Assembly (NCBI RefSeq): GCF_000002425.4
Contig: NC_037265.1
Location: 1,834,371-1,898,370 of the forward strand
DNA length: 64,000 nucleotides
Reading direction: 5' to 3'
DNA from: Physcomitrium patens
Taxonomy: Eukaryota; Streptophyta; Bryopsida; Funariales; Funariaceae
Shown: positions 35,454 through 44,438 of the stretch, in pieces
Layout of the letters: each line of letters starts with the position of its first letter
Numbering within the stretch: the first letter of the stretch is position 1
Position numbers and translations under genes: made by a program
Notes under the pieces: generated by a model
What the model saw: only the letters and a program-made list of their open reading frames with translations
The model's database searches: none
What the model was told of the DNA's origin: nothing

Positions 35454-36005
35454 TGTCACGGCCATAATCATGTAAGCTAATAATTACATATAGAAATAGG
35501 TAGAAGTAAGTAAAAGTAGATAAAAGTAAGTTAATTGTATAATATTTAATATAGAAGCTTCCTAGAAACTTCCTAGATGCTGCTTTGACTTCATAGGTGT
35601 CTTTAATTGACTTTTTGGATTAGAAACGTGGTCAACAAGTTGGCCATGTGCCACACATGTTGTTAGCTTGAAGATCAAGCTAACTATATGGCCCACACGT
35701 AGAAAAACTTGCCTTGTAAGTCAAGGCATGTGTCCTACAAAGTCAACACATATTGGAGGTCCTATAGAACGTCGCCACGTAGCCCCTAGTTAGATAGTAT
35801 ATATAGAGACAAGAGTGAAGGCTTCTTCACTCTTGTCAACTCCTTTCTTGCTTCTAGTCTAGGTTCAAGAGTCTTTAGTTTCTTGTCTTGTGGCAATAGC
35901 CATTCCAGTTTCCTTTTAATATACCTACTTGTTTATATTTTGACTTATTATATCGAGATAGCCTTTTGGTGTATATTTTTCCTCATCGAGTCTTTGTCCT
36001 TGACA
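35454..36005 (+). repeat. Right LTR of young copy
   Basis: 552 bp, full length, TGTCACGGCC...CTTGACA. Followed by the duplicated target GCGTG. Confidence 0.95.
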
Positions 36006-36760
36006 GCGTGTTAATCAAGTTTTGGAGTACTATTTAAGATGTACCATCAACTACCAACAAGTTGATTGGACAACTCTTTTGCCATTGGTAGAGTTTGTTT
36101 ATAATAACTCGATACATTCTTCTACGAAATAAACATCTTTCTTTGTCAAATGTGGTTATCATCCATGACTTGATACTTTTGACTTTTCAAAAGTTGATAA
36201 TCTTGTGGCGAAAGATTTGGTAATTCATTTGTCAAAGCTACATAGAACAATGAAGGTGCAGTTAAAAGAAGCCTAAAATCAACAAAAGATTAATGCAGAT
36301 GTCTCTCGAAAGGAACAACCACCATTTTATGTGGGTGACAAGGTATGGTTACTTTGTCATAATATCAAGACCACTTATCCTTATAATAAGTTGAACTATT
36401 GTAGACATAGACCATTTCCTATTTCTATACAAATCAATTCAGTTGCATATTATTTATACCTACTAGAGTCAATAAAAATCCATTCAGTATTCCACGTGTC
36501 TCTTATTTAACCATATAAGATAGTAGACATATCAAGAAGAAGACAAGCTCCACCTCTTCTTATAGAAGTGGACAATAGTGAAGAATTCGAAGTGGAAGAA
36601 ATCTTAGATTCAAGGTGACTCCAAAATAAATTGGAATATCGTATCCATTGACGTGGATATAATATTAGTGAATGCACATAGGAGCCTGTAAAAAATCTTA
36701 CAAATGCAACAAAGGTGGTAGAGGCTTTTCATCCATGACATCCATCACAATCAAAATAAA
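36006..36760 (+). pseudogene. Degenerate pol of copy C, 3' segment
   Basis: Resumes copy C integrase at the codon after the catalytic Glu ([16 protein letters not shown]) and runs through the integrase C-terminus to a chromodomain remnant (about 36580-36750). It contains stops and single-base changes, and belongs with 27555-29752. Confidence 0.88.
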
Positions 36761-36853
36761 AACCTTTCTTATAAAAGAAACAAGATCTAGGTAAGATAAC
36801 ATTCTATTTTTAATTCTTGTTTGTAGCTTCTTTGTAGTTGTGATGCTAAGGAG

Positions 36854-37275
36854 ATGGAGAACCAATAACAAGTATGTTTAACTGAAGAGCCTTCGTTTGC
36901 TAATCTATCAGACAAGATACTACAATTGTCACAACCTTTAAGACGATGCAATCAAGATGAAGATCCTTAAGAACAATATGTTTTTTTTTAATAAATAGCA
37001 AGATACAACGTATTTGGTATCACGACCTTAGAAAAAACTCCCGATGATTGGTGCTTTTACTAGAAATAGAAACAACTCCTAACGGTGTTCCTAATCTTTT
37101 ATTTGAAAGAAGTTATAAAGGCCTCAACAATGATTAAATAATTAGGTGGTTTTTCCACCTTATTATAGGACACTATCGATGGTTGAAAGGTTCTATCAAT
37201 CATCTTCGAAGAGAACAAAGATCAAAGTATGTGGCAAATACAATTTGTCATATCATAGATTTCTTCAACATATGA
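36854..37275 (+). pseudogene. ORF3 of copy C (degenerate)
   Basis: Aligned ATG at 36854 (ATGGAGAACC) and aligned TGA at 37273-37275, 422 nt, with a one-base indel in a T-run near 36980. At the codon-41 position this copy has CAA rather than TGA, consistent with an ancestral CGA codon hit on either strand. Confidence 0.65.
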
Positions 37276-37315
37276 TGACCGCTCCTTGTCAAACTCGTTT
37301 TTAGAAGGGGGGTTA

Positions 37316-37867
37316 TGTCACGGACACACCTATGTAAGCTAGTAATTACATGTATAAATATATAGAAATAAGTAAAAATAAATAAAAGTAAGTTTATTCT
37401 ATAATATCTTCTATGAAAGCTTCTTAGAAGCTTCATAGCACTGCTTTGACTTTTTAGGTGTCTTTAATTGACTTTTTGGTTAGAAACGTGGTCAACAAGT
37501 TTTGTGCCACATATGTTATTAGCTTGAAGACCAAGCTAACTATGTGGCCCATACGTAGAAGAACTTACCTTATAATTCAAGGCATATGTTCTACAAAGTT
37601 AACACATATTGGAGGTCCTATAGAACATCGCCATGTAGCTCCTAGTTAGATAGTATATATAGAGATAAGAGTAAAGCCCTCTTCATTCTTGTCAACTCCT
37701 TTCTTGTTTCTAGTCTACTTTCAAGGGTTTCTAGTTTTCTTATCTTTTTGCAATAGCCATTCTAGTTTCTTTTTTAATTTACATATTGAGTTATTTCTAA
37801 TTTATCATCTTTCTTTGAAAAAAGTCTCATTTGTTTATTTACTTTTATCAAGTTCTTGTCCTTGACA
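37316..37867 (+). repeat. Right LTR of copy C
   Basis: 552 bp, preceded by the purine tract agaaggggggtta and ending CTTGACA. Confidence 0.9.
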
Positions 37868-38329
37868 CTATATCTATATAATCTTAAATTCTAAATTCTT
37901 CAATCTACCATGTTAAAAGCTAAAATTCTAAAATCAAAATTAAAAGCAATTATATCTTTTAACCTAAGAACTTCAATGGTAAAATATTTATACTATTAGA
38001 AATATCAACCTCAAAAATAAGAAGCTACATTATATCAAAATTAAAAAATAAATATGTCAAGAAATTAAAAACATCTATATAATTTTAAATTATAAATCTA
38101 ATTTTAAATTATGAACTTATCATTGATTTTAATAACTAAATAAGTTAGATAATTCATGTATATATTTATAATAATCTTCTTGTCTATGTAAATATCTTAT
38201 CTAACCTTAAATTTATCTTTCATATTAACTTATGACACTATTGTCTATTGGTTTTTTACCTATTTTAAAGGTATTTTTTTTAAGAATGCATTTATTATTT
38301 TATTTGGCATAAAAGTTGGACTTTAGTAC
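37868..38329. other. AT-rich spacer, nothing recognised
   Basis: Very AT-rich sequence between copy C and the LRR remnant. It may include decayed 3' parts of that pseudogene. Confidence 0.4.
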
Positions 38330-39350
38330 TATCTTATATCAAATTAAGTCAAAGATATAAGGTAGCCCAATTTATTTTGTAATATTGTCAAGCTTATACA
38401 TTCCATTATATTAAAGGTAGTTAAAGATATGAAGTTGTTGAATTTATTTAGTAATAATCTCAAGCTTTAGTACCCTCTCATATTTAAGATAGTCAAAGCT
38501 ATGAAATTATCCAATTCATTTGACAATAATATGAAGCTTATGTATTCCATTATAATTAAGGTAGTCAAAGATGAAAAGTTGTCAAATTCATTTAACAATG
38601 ATCACAAATTTATGTAGTTTAATATATTTAAGATAATCAAAGATGTGAGGTTGCCCAATTTATTTGGCAATGATATTAAACTTGAGCACCTTTTCTTATA
38701 TAAGGTAGTCAAAGATGTGAAGTTGTCCAATTCCTTTGGTATTTATATCAAGCTTGAAAAATCTCTCATATTCAAGGTAATTGAAGATGTAAGATTGTCT
38801 AATTCATTTGACAATAATTTCAAGCTTATGCAACCCATTATATTTAAGGTAATCAAAAATGTAAGGTTGTCTAATTTTTTTGGAAATGATATTAAATTTA
38901 AGCAATATTTATTTATGTAAGGTAGTCAAAGATATGAAGTTGCCCAATTCATCTGGCAATGATCTCAAGCTTGAAGATCTTCTTATATTTAAGGTAATCA
39001 AAGATGTAAGATTGTCCAATTTATTTAGCAATGATCTCAAACTTATGTACTCCATGATATTTGACTTAGTCAAAGATATGAGTTTGTCCAATTTATTTTG
39101 CAATGATATCAAGCTTAAGGACCACCTCATATTTAAAAGTAGTCAAAAATGTGACGTTGCCTAATTCATTTGGCAATGATGTTAAGCTCAACAATCACTT
39201 ATATCAAAGGTAGTTAAAATTGTGAATATTTTTTAATTCTTTTAATGATAATATTAAGCTTAAGCATCCATGCATATCTAAAGTAGTCAAAGACATGACG
39301 TTGCCCAATTCTTTTAGCAATGATATCAAGCTTGGAAAAGTAAAAAAAAA
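38330..39350 (-). repeat. 72-bp repeats encoding LRR units
   Basis: About 14 diverged 72-bp units, recognisable in plus reading by the recurring word AAGGTAGTCAAAGATG and by TTGCCCAATTCATTTGGCAA. They encode 24-residue leucine-rich repeats on the minus strand. Confidence 0.8.
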
Positions 39351-39599
39351 TAAAAATAAAAAATAAAAAAAGCTTAAATTCACTAAATATCTTGTCAATT
39401 ATAAAAAAACTTCTCAAGTCATCTTTTGATATAGTATCACCATAATTATAGATTAACAATCAAAGTGATGAAAAGCATGTAATTCTCATTTCATTTAACT
39501 TAATGTCATTTACATTGTTGCAATACAATTCCTCCAAGTATAACATAACATGATCCAAATATGCCACAAGATTAGATTTTATGTATTTAGAAGGCAATC

Positions 39600-39627
<28 letters not shown>
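39600..39627. repeat. (TA)n microsatellite
   Basis: About 14 TA units inside the linker of the NB-ARC/LRR remnant; another sign that the gene is not functional. Confidence 0.9.
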
Positions 39628-39630
<3 letters not shown>

Positions 39631-40574
39631 TTTAATACAATATAAATTAAATAAATCAATCAAGAAATTTACATCAATATATATTTCTAATACAAATAAA
39701 TACCTAAATGATATAATTATATTACATCTTTAATCTTTAAACTTTTATTTTTATTTATCATTATTAATTCTATACATACCATTTGGATGATGGTGAAGTC
39801 CATTACCTTTTTGCTAATTCCATCCAACATCTCTTTATTCATGTTTCATATTTGTGTATCTTTATATTCTATTTTTATTTCAATAATCTTTCTATCTATG
39901 TCTTGTAATTGATTATGAATTCTTATAACACCACTTTTATCTACTTTTATCAATGATTGCTTAATTAATGTATTTAATATATGTTTTACATCTTCTTTCA
40001 TTCTCTTTTCTTTTATATTAGACCATATTTGCAATTCTCTTTCTTTCAACCTGCCTTATAGAAATACATTATTACTTAAAAAATATCATATATCCAAAAA
40101 TATTTTCTTCTCTTCAACTCTCAAGTCATCAAAATTAACTCTTAATATATGCCAAATCTTATATTTACTATTCTTTTCATTTCCATCCAACTCTCTTTCT
40201 CTCTTCAATCTTTAAAAAGATCACTCTCAATATATAGCAATGACAATGAACTAGTAGAACTCAATAGATATGAGGTTTATGTTTTGATCTTGATCAATAT
40301 CTTTTTTGATAAGATCCATACCTGCCTTTTGTCAAACTTTATCTTTTTCATTTATTTTATCAAGTCCTATAGCTTGATCTTAGGTAAAACCAAAGGCTGC
40401 CATTAAAGCTTACTTTTATTTAATATTAGGTTCTAAAGTTCTCTTAATGAATGATTTGAATATAGCTACAAGCTGATTTCTAATGTGCAACATGTTAGAA
40501 TTATCTTTTCTTAGGATATTTCTCAAGTCTAAAACTACAAAGATCATCTACATAATAGTAAGATCTTCTAAGTT

Positions 40575-41096
40575 TTATGCAATGATATATTCATGTGATG
40601 TTGACATAAAGTCTTCTATGTTCAAAAAAACTACAACTTTTTGTAACAACCATAGAATGGAAGTTATAAGCTTCATCACTGTAGACACTATTGCACACAA
40701 AAATGGATCCATAGTATGTAGTCTTGCATTATGACCATGAGACAAGTTGTTATATTTACAATGTTTTTCAAATAGTTCTAGATCTTGTGGATTTAGTGAC
40801 CATATACTATAAGCCTCCTCAATAGTAGAATGAGAATGATTGAGACTCCTTGTTTCATTAGCAACAAATTGACAAATCCACTTTTCTATAGGATCATTAT
40901 AAGAGATTGTTACGTTGATGAGAACTAGAGAATAATGAAGATATGTTATTATTACAATATAGATGTTAATCAAGAAGTAGTAGTTAGATACCACATTCAT
41001 TTTATTTTTAATTAATAAGTGTATATCTAATATCATAATAATATGAATGTATATGAAAGCACATATATTTATTATATCACACACAAAAGAATACAA
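40575..41096 (-). CDS. Unassigned ORF between NLR and primase remnants
   Basis: 173 codons open on the minus strand. The first ~60 residues are hydrophobic and AT-driven (many I, Y, N) and may not be real. From about residue 62 the composition is protein-like: DPIEKWICQFVANETRS, then IEEAYSIWSLNPQDLELFEKHC and a hydrophobic end. It lies downstream of the primase-like remnant and upstream of the NB-ARC remnant on the same strand. It could be a lost N-terminal exon of the NLR, a viral gene, or unrelated. I do not recognise the family. Confidence 0.4.
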   Translation of the reverse strand: MYSFVCDIINICAFIYIHIIMILDIHLLIKNKMNVVSNYYFLINIYIVIITYLHYSLVLINVTISYNDPIEKWICQFVANETRSLNHSHSTIEEAYSIWSLNPQDLELFEKHCKYNNLSHGHNARLHTMDPFLCAIVSTVMKLITSILWLLQKVVVFLNIEDFMSTSHEYIIA

Positions 41097-41245
41097 AATT
41101 ATACTTATGATAAAAATAAAATAAAAAGTTATATATAATGGATTATTTGGAAACTACATAATATTTTTTTTTTAATAAATAAAGCTTAATAGTATTAAGA
41201 ATTTATTCTTTTATATTATTCTATCAAAATTATACAACCAAGTTA

Positions 41246-42026
41246 TTATTTTTTAGTTCTAATATTATAGGTTTGACTTTCATACTTACAATATAGTAAA
41301 ATGGTTTTAGTAAGTATATTAGATAATATAGATTGTGAATAATTACTAACATTAGTTATAAAACCATCTAAAAACTTTTGTGATATACTACTCTTACCTA
41401 TTAAATATTTAAGTCTATTAGATCTTTGTTTAATACTACCCTCAAGCTTAAAGAATTGGAAGCTCTTGTATACTTTCATGTCTATAAATTCACTAAGGCA
41501 TATAGCATTATGTACAGTATAAGCAACTGCTAAATATTGTTATGATGAAACAAAATACAAGTTTGAGACTAACATAAAAACATACTTTAGTATTAGTACT
41601 ATTGATACTTTAATATACAAAAAAATCTATCCTTTTTTATACTTTATTTAGAATAGAAGTTATGTTGTCTATAAAAACATTAGTTCCTACATTCTATTTG
41701 TCAACAGGACAATCTATGCCAAGTCTAAACTTTTGAGGCCTTTTTCTTATGATCTCCAAAAACTTTCTTTCATTAAGAAGAAGATTTTTGTACCATAATA
41801 AGAAGTACTTTCAACTATCAAAGAATGCAAAGTATTTCCTATCATTATTGTCTACTCTTTGAACAACATATCTATCTCTATTTGTTAGGATGCTACTTAA
41901 CAAACCATTTTTTATTGCATTATAGAATATCTTTTCTTTGTATATTTTTGTACAGTCTAATGAGTATTGGATGTTGCAATATACAAATATTATTATTGAA
42001 CATGTACAAAAGTGATATACTTTCAA
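41246..42026 (-). pseudogene. Giant-virus-type primase (AEP) remnant
   Basis: Minus-strand coding remnants in order: RYVVQRVDNNDRKYFAFFDS (up to about 41811), ERKFLEIIRKRPQKFRLGID (about 41760-41710), SINSTNTKVCFYVSLKL (about 41600-41550) and FIDMKVYKSFQFFKLEGSIK (about 41490-41440). This order resembles archaeo-eukaryotic primases of NCLDV type, where an E..+.P.KFRL.ID motif precedes a serine-rich HIxL-like motif and then an ID..VY...Q.FR..GS.K motif. Stops at several points make it a pseudogene. The assignment is by motif order only. It lies head-to-head with the helicase remnant, with almost no gap. Confidence 0.55.
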
Positions 42027-42036
42027 TTACAATTAT

Positions 42037-43010
42037 ATGTGGTACTGCAATGTTAATACAATGGCATCGATCTTTGTAAGGCTTTTTGGACCTAGTCAAA
42101 ATAGGTTCAAAGCTTCAATGTTACAATTCTTTGATATCTATAATGAGAAGTATGTTATAGAAGATATACACAGGATGTGTGTGGTATTTAAAACATCAAA
42201 AGAAGATCCTTACATATATTTCTTCTAAAGAATATACATTAACTACAAGTTTATAGCATCACTAATAGGCTTTGATTCAAACAAGTGGAATCAGATGATT
42301 ATATTATTCTTTTGACCAAGATTCCTTCATACAACTTAATGACAATTCAAGAGTAACTAATGAAGTACTTGATCTGTTGACAAAGATATTCCTTAATAAA
42401 AACATATGAAGGTACTTATACAAAGAGATTACAATTATTAGCAACTACTCCCAAGCTAATAATTCTCAAGGGATAATTTATAGTTCTTATACAAGAACTT
42501 GATGAAGGTGACAAACTCAACCTTGGTATTATGAAAGAACTTATAAGAAACAATAATCTCTATATCAAACGGCTATATGAAGAAGGAACCATTTTACTCC
42601 AAAAAACAAGGTTTGTACTCATTGCCAATAGAATCCCACCCATGAGTACATTTGATAGAACAATATGGAATACAATGAAAGCAATGTTATTTGTATCAAT
42701 ATTTGTTCATAAGATAGAACCATCTCATGATTCCTTCACAACATACTTAAACGACATCAATTTTTTGAAGAAGATTCTTTTGCTTGCTTCTACATTGATG
42801 AGGTTGGTGATAATAGAGTACAAGCAACATCTAACTTATGGTCTTGAAGAACCTACTAAGGTCAAAGACTATAGTGAGATGATTTGTATATCTAATGATA
42901 TCTTTAGATAATTTTTAAGTACCAATGTTGAAAAGAATAGCAAGAGCATAGTTATTATGAAGGAATTGTACAATACTTATAAGTTCTAATCAAAGGATAT
43001 GTTTCCAATT
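42037..43010 (+). pseudogene. D5-type superfamily 3 helicase remnant (NCLDV-like)
   Basis: Plus-strand frame continuously open from 42477 to 42911, with upstream broken pieces from 42037. The Walker B region reads FIVLIQELDEGDKLNLG, followed by MKELIRNNNLYIKRLYEE, RFVLIANRIPP (sensor-like Asn) and DRTIWNTMKAMLFVSIFVH. This is the layout of poxvirus-D5/NCLDV helicases. A decayed Walker A candidate is GPSQNRFKAS in 42037-42228. After the stop at 42909 similarity continues weakly (MKELYNTYKF). D5 proteins unwind DNA at viral replication forks and are usually fused to or partnered with an AEP primase. Stops and the missing GKS show it is dead. Endogenous giant-virus footprints are known in moss and lycophyte genomes. 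Confidence 0.75.
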
Positions 43011-43097
43011 ACAAAGATAAAGGATATATCATATATTATATATCATATATCAAATATTATATCATATATATCATATCATATATATGATATATCATAT

Positions 43098-43131
43098 ATC
43101 AAATATTATCATCTCTATGATAATATTTGAT
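43098..43131. repeat. Perfect 15-bp hairpin after the helicase remnant
   Basis: ATCAAATATTATCAT, loop CTCT, then the exact reverse complement. It follows an AT-rich run of ATATC/GATAT words (43025-43100). It may be a relic of a viral intergenic hairpin or simply an AT-rich palindrome. Confidence 0.7.
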
Positions 43132-43520
43132 CAAGAACTCGTACATCATAGATGCCATAGATTAGATTTAAGGAATATCTCTTGAATAGTTAATTAAAAA
43201 AAAAAAAAAAAAAAAATCTATATAGATTTTAGTATTACTTATACATCTAATAGTAGAGGAGTTCTATTGGCTATAATAATAAAAATAGTTATTAATAAGA
43301 AGTTTCCATTATAAAGTATTTGTACAATGATTAATCAATATCCTGAATCCAGTGAAAGGATGAAGTGATATTATAATATGGCAACTTCCTTCTTCCCTTG
43401 ATAGTTACAAATAACTGTTTCTTTGTATCTCTTATATAAGAAGTACAAAGCACTCTTTTGGGGGAAAAAAAATATAATCACAAAGACATATTTACTAGAT
43501 GTGATATTCCACAAGGTGAA
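43132..43520. other. Spacer with poly(A) run
   Basis: AT-rich, with a run of about 22 A at 43195-43216. It includes the probable 3' untranslated part of the minus-strand gene that ends at 43521. Confidence 0.5.
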
Positions 43521-44438
43521 TCAATGCACATACAAAACATGATCAATATACGTGTAGTTTATCTCTGATGTATCCGATGTGTTGGTCTCGATTGATAATG
43601 TGTACTTCCTTAATTTGGTCATTAGAGATAGTAGCTTATTTCTAGACTCATAAAACGATAGCTTCAGTCCTGTCCTTTCCGGATATTTCTTAACCTCGAG
43701 TACTTGTTGAGGAAGTCCTCCAAATAGAGATAATATGTATTCTCTAGTGAACACAGCACGCATAATGGATACCTCGTCAACTCTAACATTAATGCCATAC
43801 ATTACTTGAGGAAATATGTAATCTGAAAAGGCATTATAGTTCTGCTGACATGCTGCAATGAGAGCACTGACAAGTTGTACTTCTCCGTTCTTGAATCTTC
43901 TATCGTGTTTATGCTTGCTCTCTTGCAATACCCATACTATTTGTTCATCCTTTCTTCCTTCGCTGTCGCTAAAAGCAGCATGTATTTTGTCTACGATCAC
44001 CAACCTGAGTCTCGATGGTACTATCTCCAGATGTAAAGAATCATCGAGTTTGCACTCTTGAAGGAAGACGTCAACTAAAGCCTGTACGAACGGTTCAAAC
44101 TTGGAATCAGGACTTCCAGTCGCACTACTTCTTAGCACATGCTTTAGTTTCATCAAGAACCTCCTTTGATTGTCATTCAGATCTTCATGCTTATTCGGTA
44201 CAAAGGTCAGTACCTGATCGTAATCAAATCCTTCCAGTCTTAAATGATTAAGTTCTGGATCTGTTTGTACTTTAGAATACCCAGGAAATATCTCAGACAC
44301 ATCATCTGTCTCACAAATGTTTATCTTCAGAGCTTCTTCCTCATATATTGCGAAGTAAGATGCAGATGGCTTAAAGTCTTCTACATCATAAGCTTGAGCT
44401 CTAACACGTTTTGATTTTGGTGTCATCACAAATCGCAT
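43521..44438 (-). CDS. Intact 305-aa protein, PD-(D/E)XK nuclease-like
   Basis: A clean ORF of 305 codons with balanced base use, unlike the decayed DNA on its right-hand side. An in-frame TGA two codons upstream (TGAGCGATG) fixes the start. A probable acceptor site (TTTGAACAG) just upstream suggests an intron in the 5' UTR. The N-terminal ~90 residues are acidic and unassigned. The central part has SRLRLVIVDKIHAAFSDSEG, then IVWVLQESKHKH (an E-x-K pair on a beta strand) and EVQLVSALIAACQQNYNAF (helix with Q). This is the order seen in PD-(D/E)XK-fold nucleases and in some Crinkler-like C-terminal domains. A C-terminal block follows (VMYGINVRVDEVSIMRAVFT and LPQQVLEVKKYP). No signal peptide or membrane span. 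The fold call is an inference; the role is unknown. Confidence 0.7.
   Translation of the reverse strand: MRFVMTPKSKRVRAQAYDVEDFKPSASYFAIYEEEALKINICETDDVSEIFPGYSKVQTDPELNHLRLEGFDYDQVLTFVPNKHEDLNDNQRRFLMKLKHVLRSSATGSPDSKFEPFVQALVDVFLQECKLDDSLHLEIVPSRLRLVIVDKIHAAFSDSEGRKDEQIVWVLQESKHKHDRRFKNGEVQLVSALIAACQQNYNAFSDYIFPQVMYGINVRVDEVSIMRAVFTREYILSLFGGLPQQVLEVKKYPERTGLKLSFYESRNKLLSLMTKLRKYTLSIETNTSDTSEINYTYIDHVLYVH

Larger units (their letters stand above)
29753..36005 (+). mobile_element. Young, nearly intact chromovirus (nested copy)
   Basis: 6253 bp with LTRs 29753-30184 and 35454-36005, flanked by a perfect 5-bp duplication GCGTG (29748-29752 and 36006-36010) within copy C's integrase. Shared LTR sequence differs at only about four positions, all transitions, so it is the youngest element here. 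Coding parts: gag (30397-31401), pol in the -1 frame (about 31338-34895) and ORF3 (34990-35412). Breaks are single stop codons explained by C-to-T change: TGA at 30943, 31324 and 35110, TAA at 33390. Protease DSGA, RT YLDD, integrase D-D-E and the chromodomain are all present. The left LTR lacks about 120 bp found in the right LTR. Confidence 0.97.
25783..37867 (+). mobile_element. Chromovirus copy C, interrupted by a younger copy
   Basis: The outer element of a nested pair. LTRs are at 25783-26333 and 37316-37867; the flanks CTAAA (25778-25782) and CTATA (37868-37872) fit a decayed 5-bp duplication. Its own sequence is 25783-29752 plus 36006-37315/37867. The young copy (29753-36005) sits in its integrase reading frame just after the codon for the catalytic Glu. 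Copy C also lost blocks of RT and RNase H (near 28848 and 28938). Protease DSR and RT YLDN show it was inactive. Confidence 0.93.
38330..40450 (-). pseudogene. NB-ARC/LRR resistance-type gene remnant
   Basis: On the minus strand, 40450-39846 encodes decayed NB-ARC sequence. RNBS-like and ARC parts end in a winged-helix/MHD-like block (LIKQSLIKVDKSGVIRIHNQ, where IHN stands in the place of MHD). After a linker, about 14 LRR units of 24 residues (72-bp period) run from about 39350 down to 38330, best read at 39130-38909 (SLRSLPDELGNFISLTTLH). Such proteins are plant NLR immune receptors: the NB-ARC is a nucleotide switch and the LRRs sense or restrain. No P-loop was found and many stops interrupt the frame, so this is a pseudogene. 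Whether the lost N-terminus was TIR, kinase or other cannot be told. Confidence 0.75.

Noticed and set aside
38645..39164. Plus-strand repeat protein with units like KVVKDVKLSNSFG
   Set aside because: It is the mirror of the minus-strand LRR repeats; the minus strand gives the known 24-residue LRR pattern and continues from the NB-ARC part.
43858..44251. Plus-strand ORFs opposite the nuclease-like gene
   Set aside because: Shadows of the 305-codon minus-strand gene.
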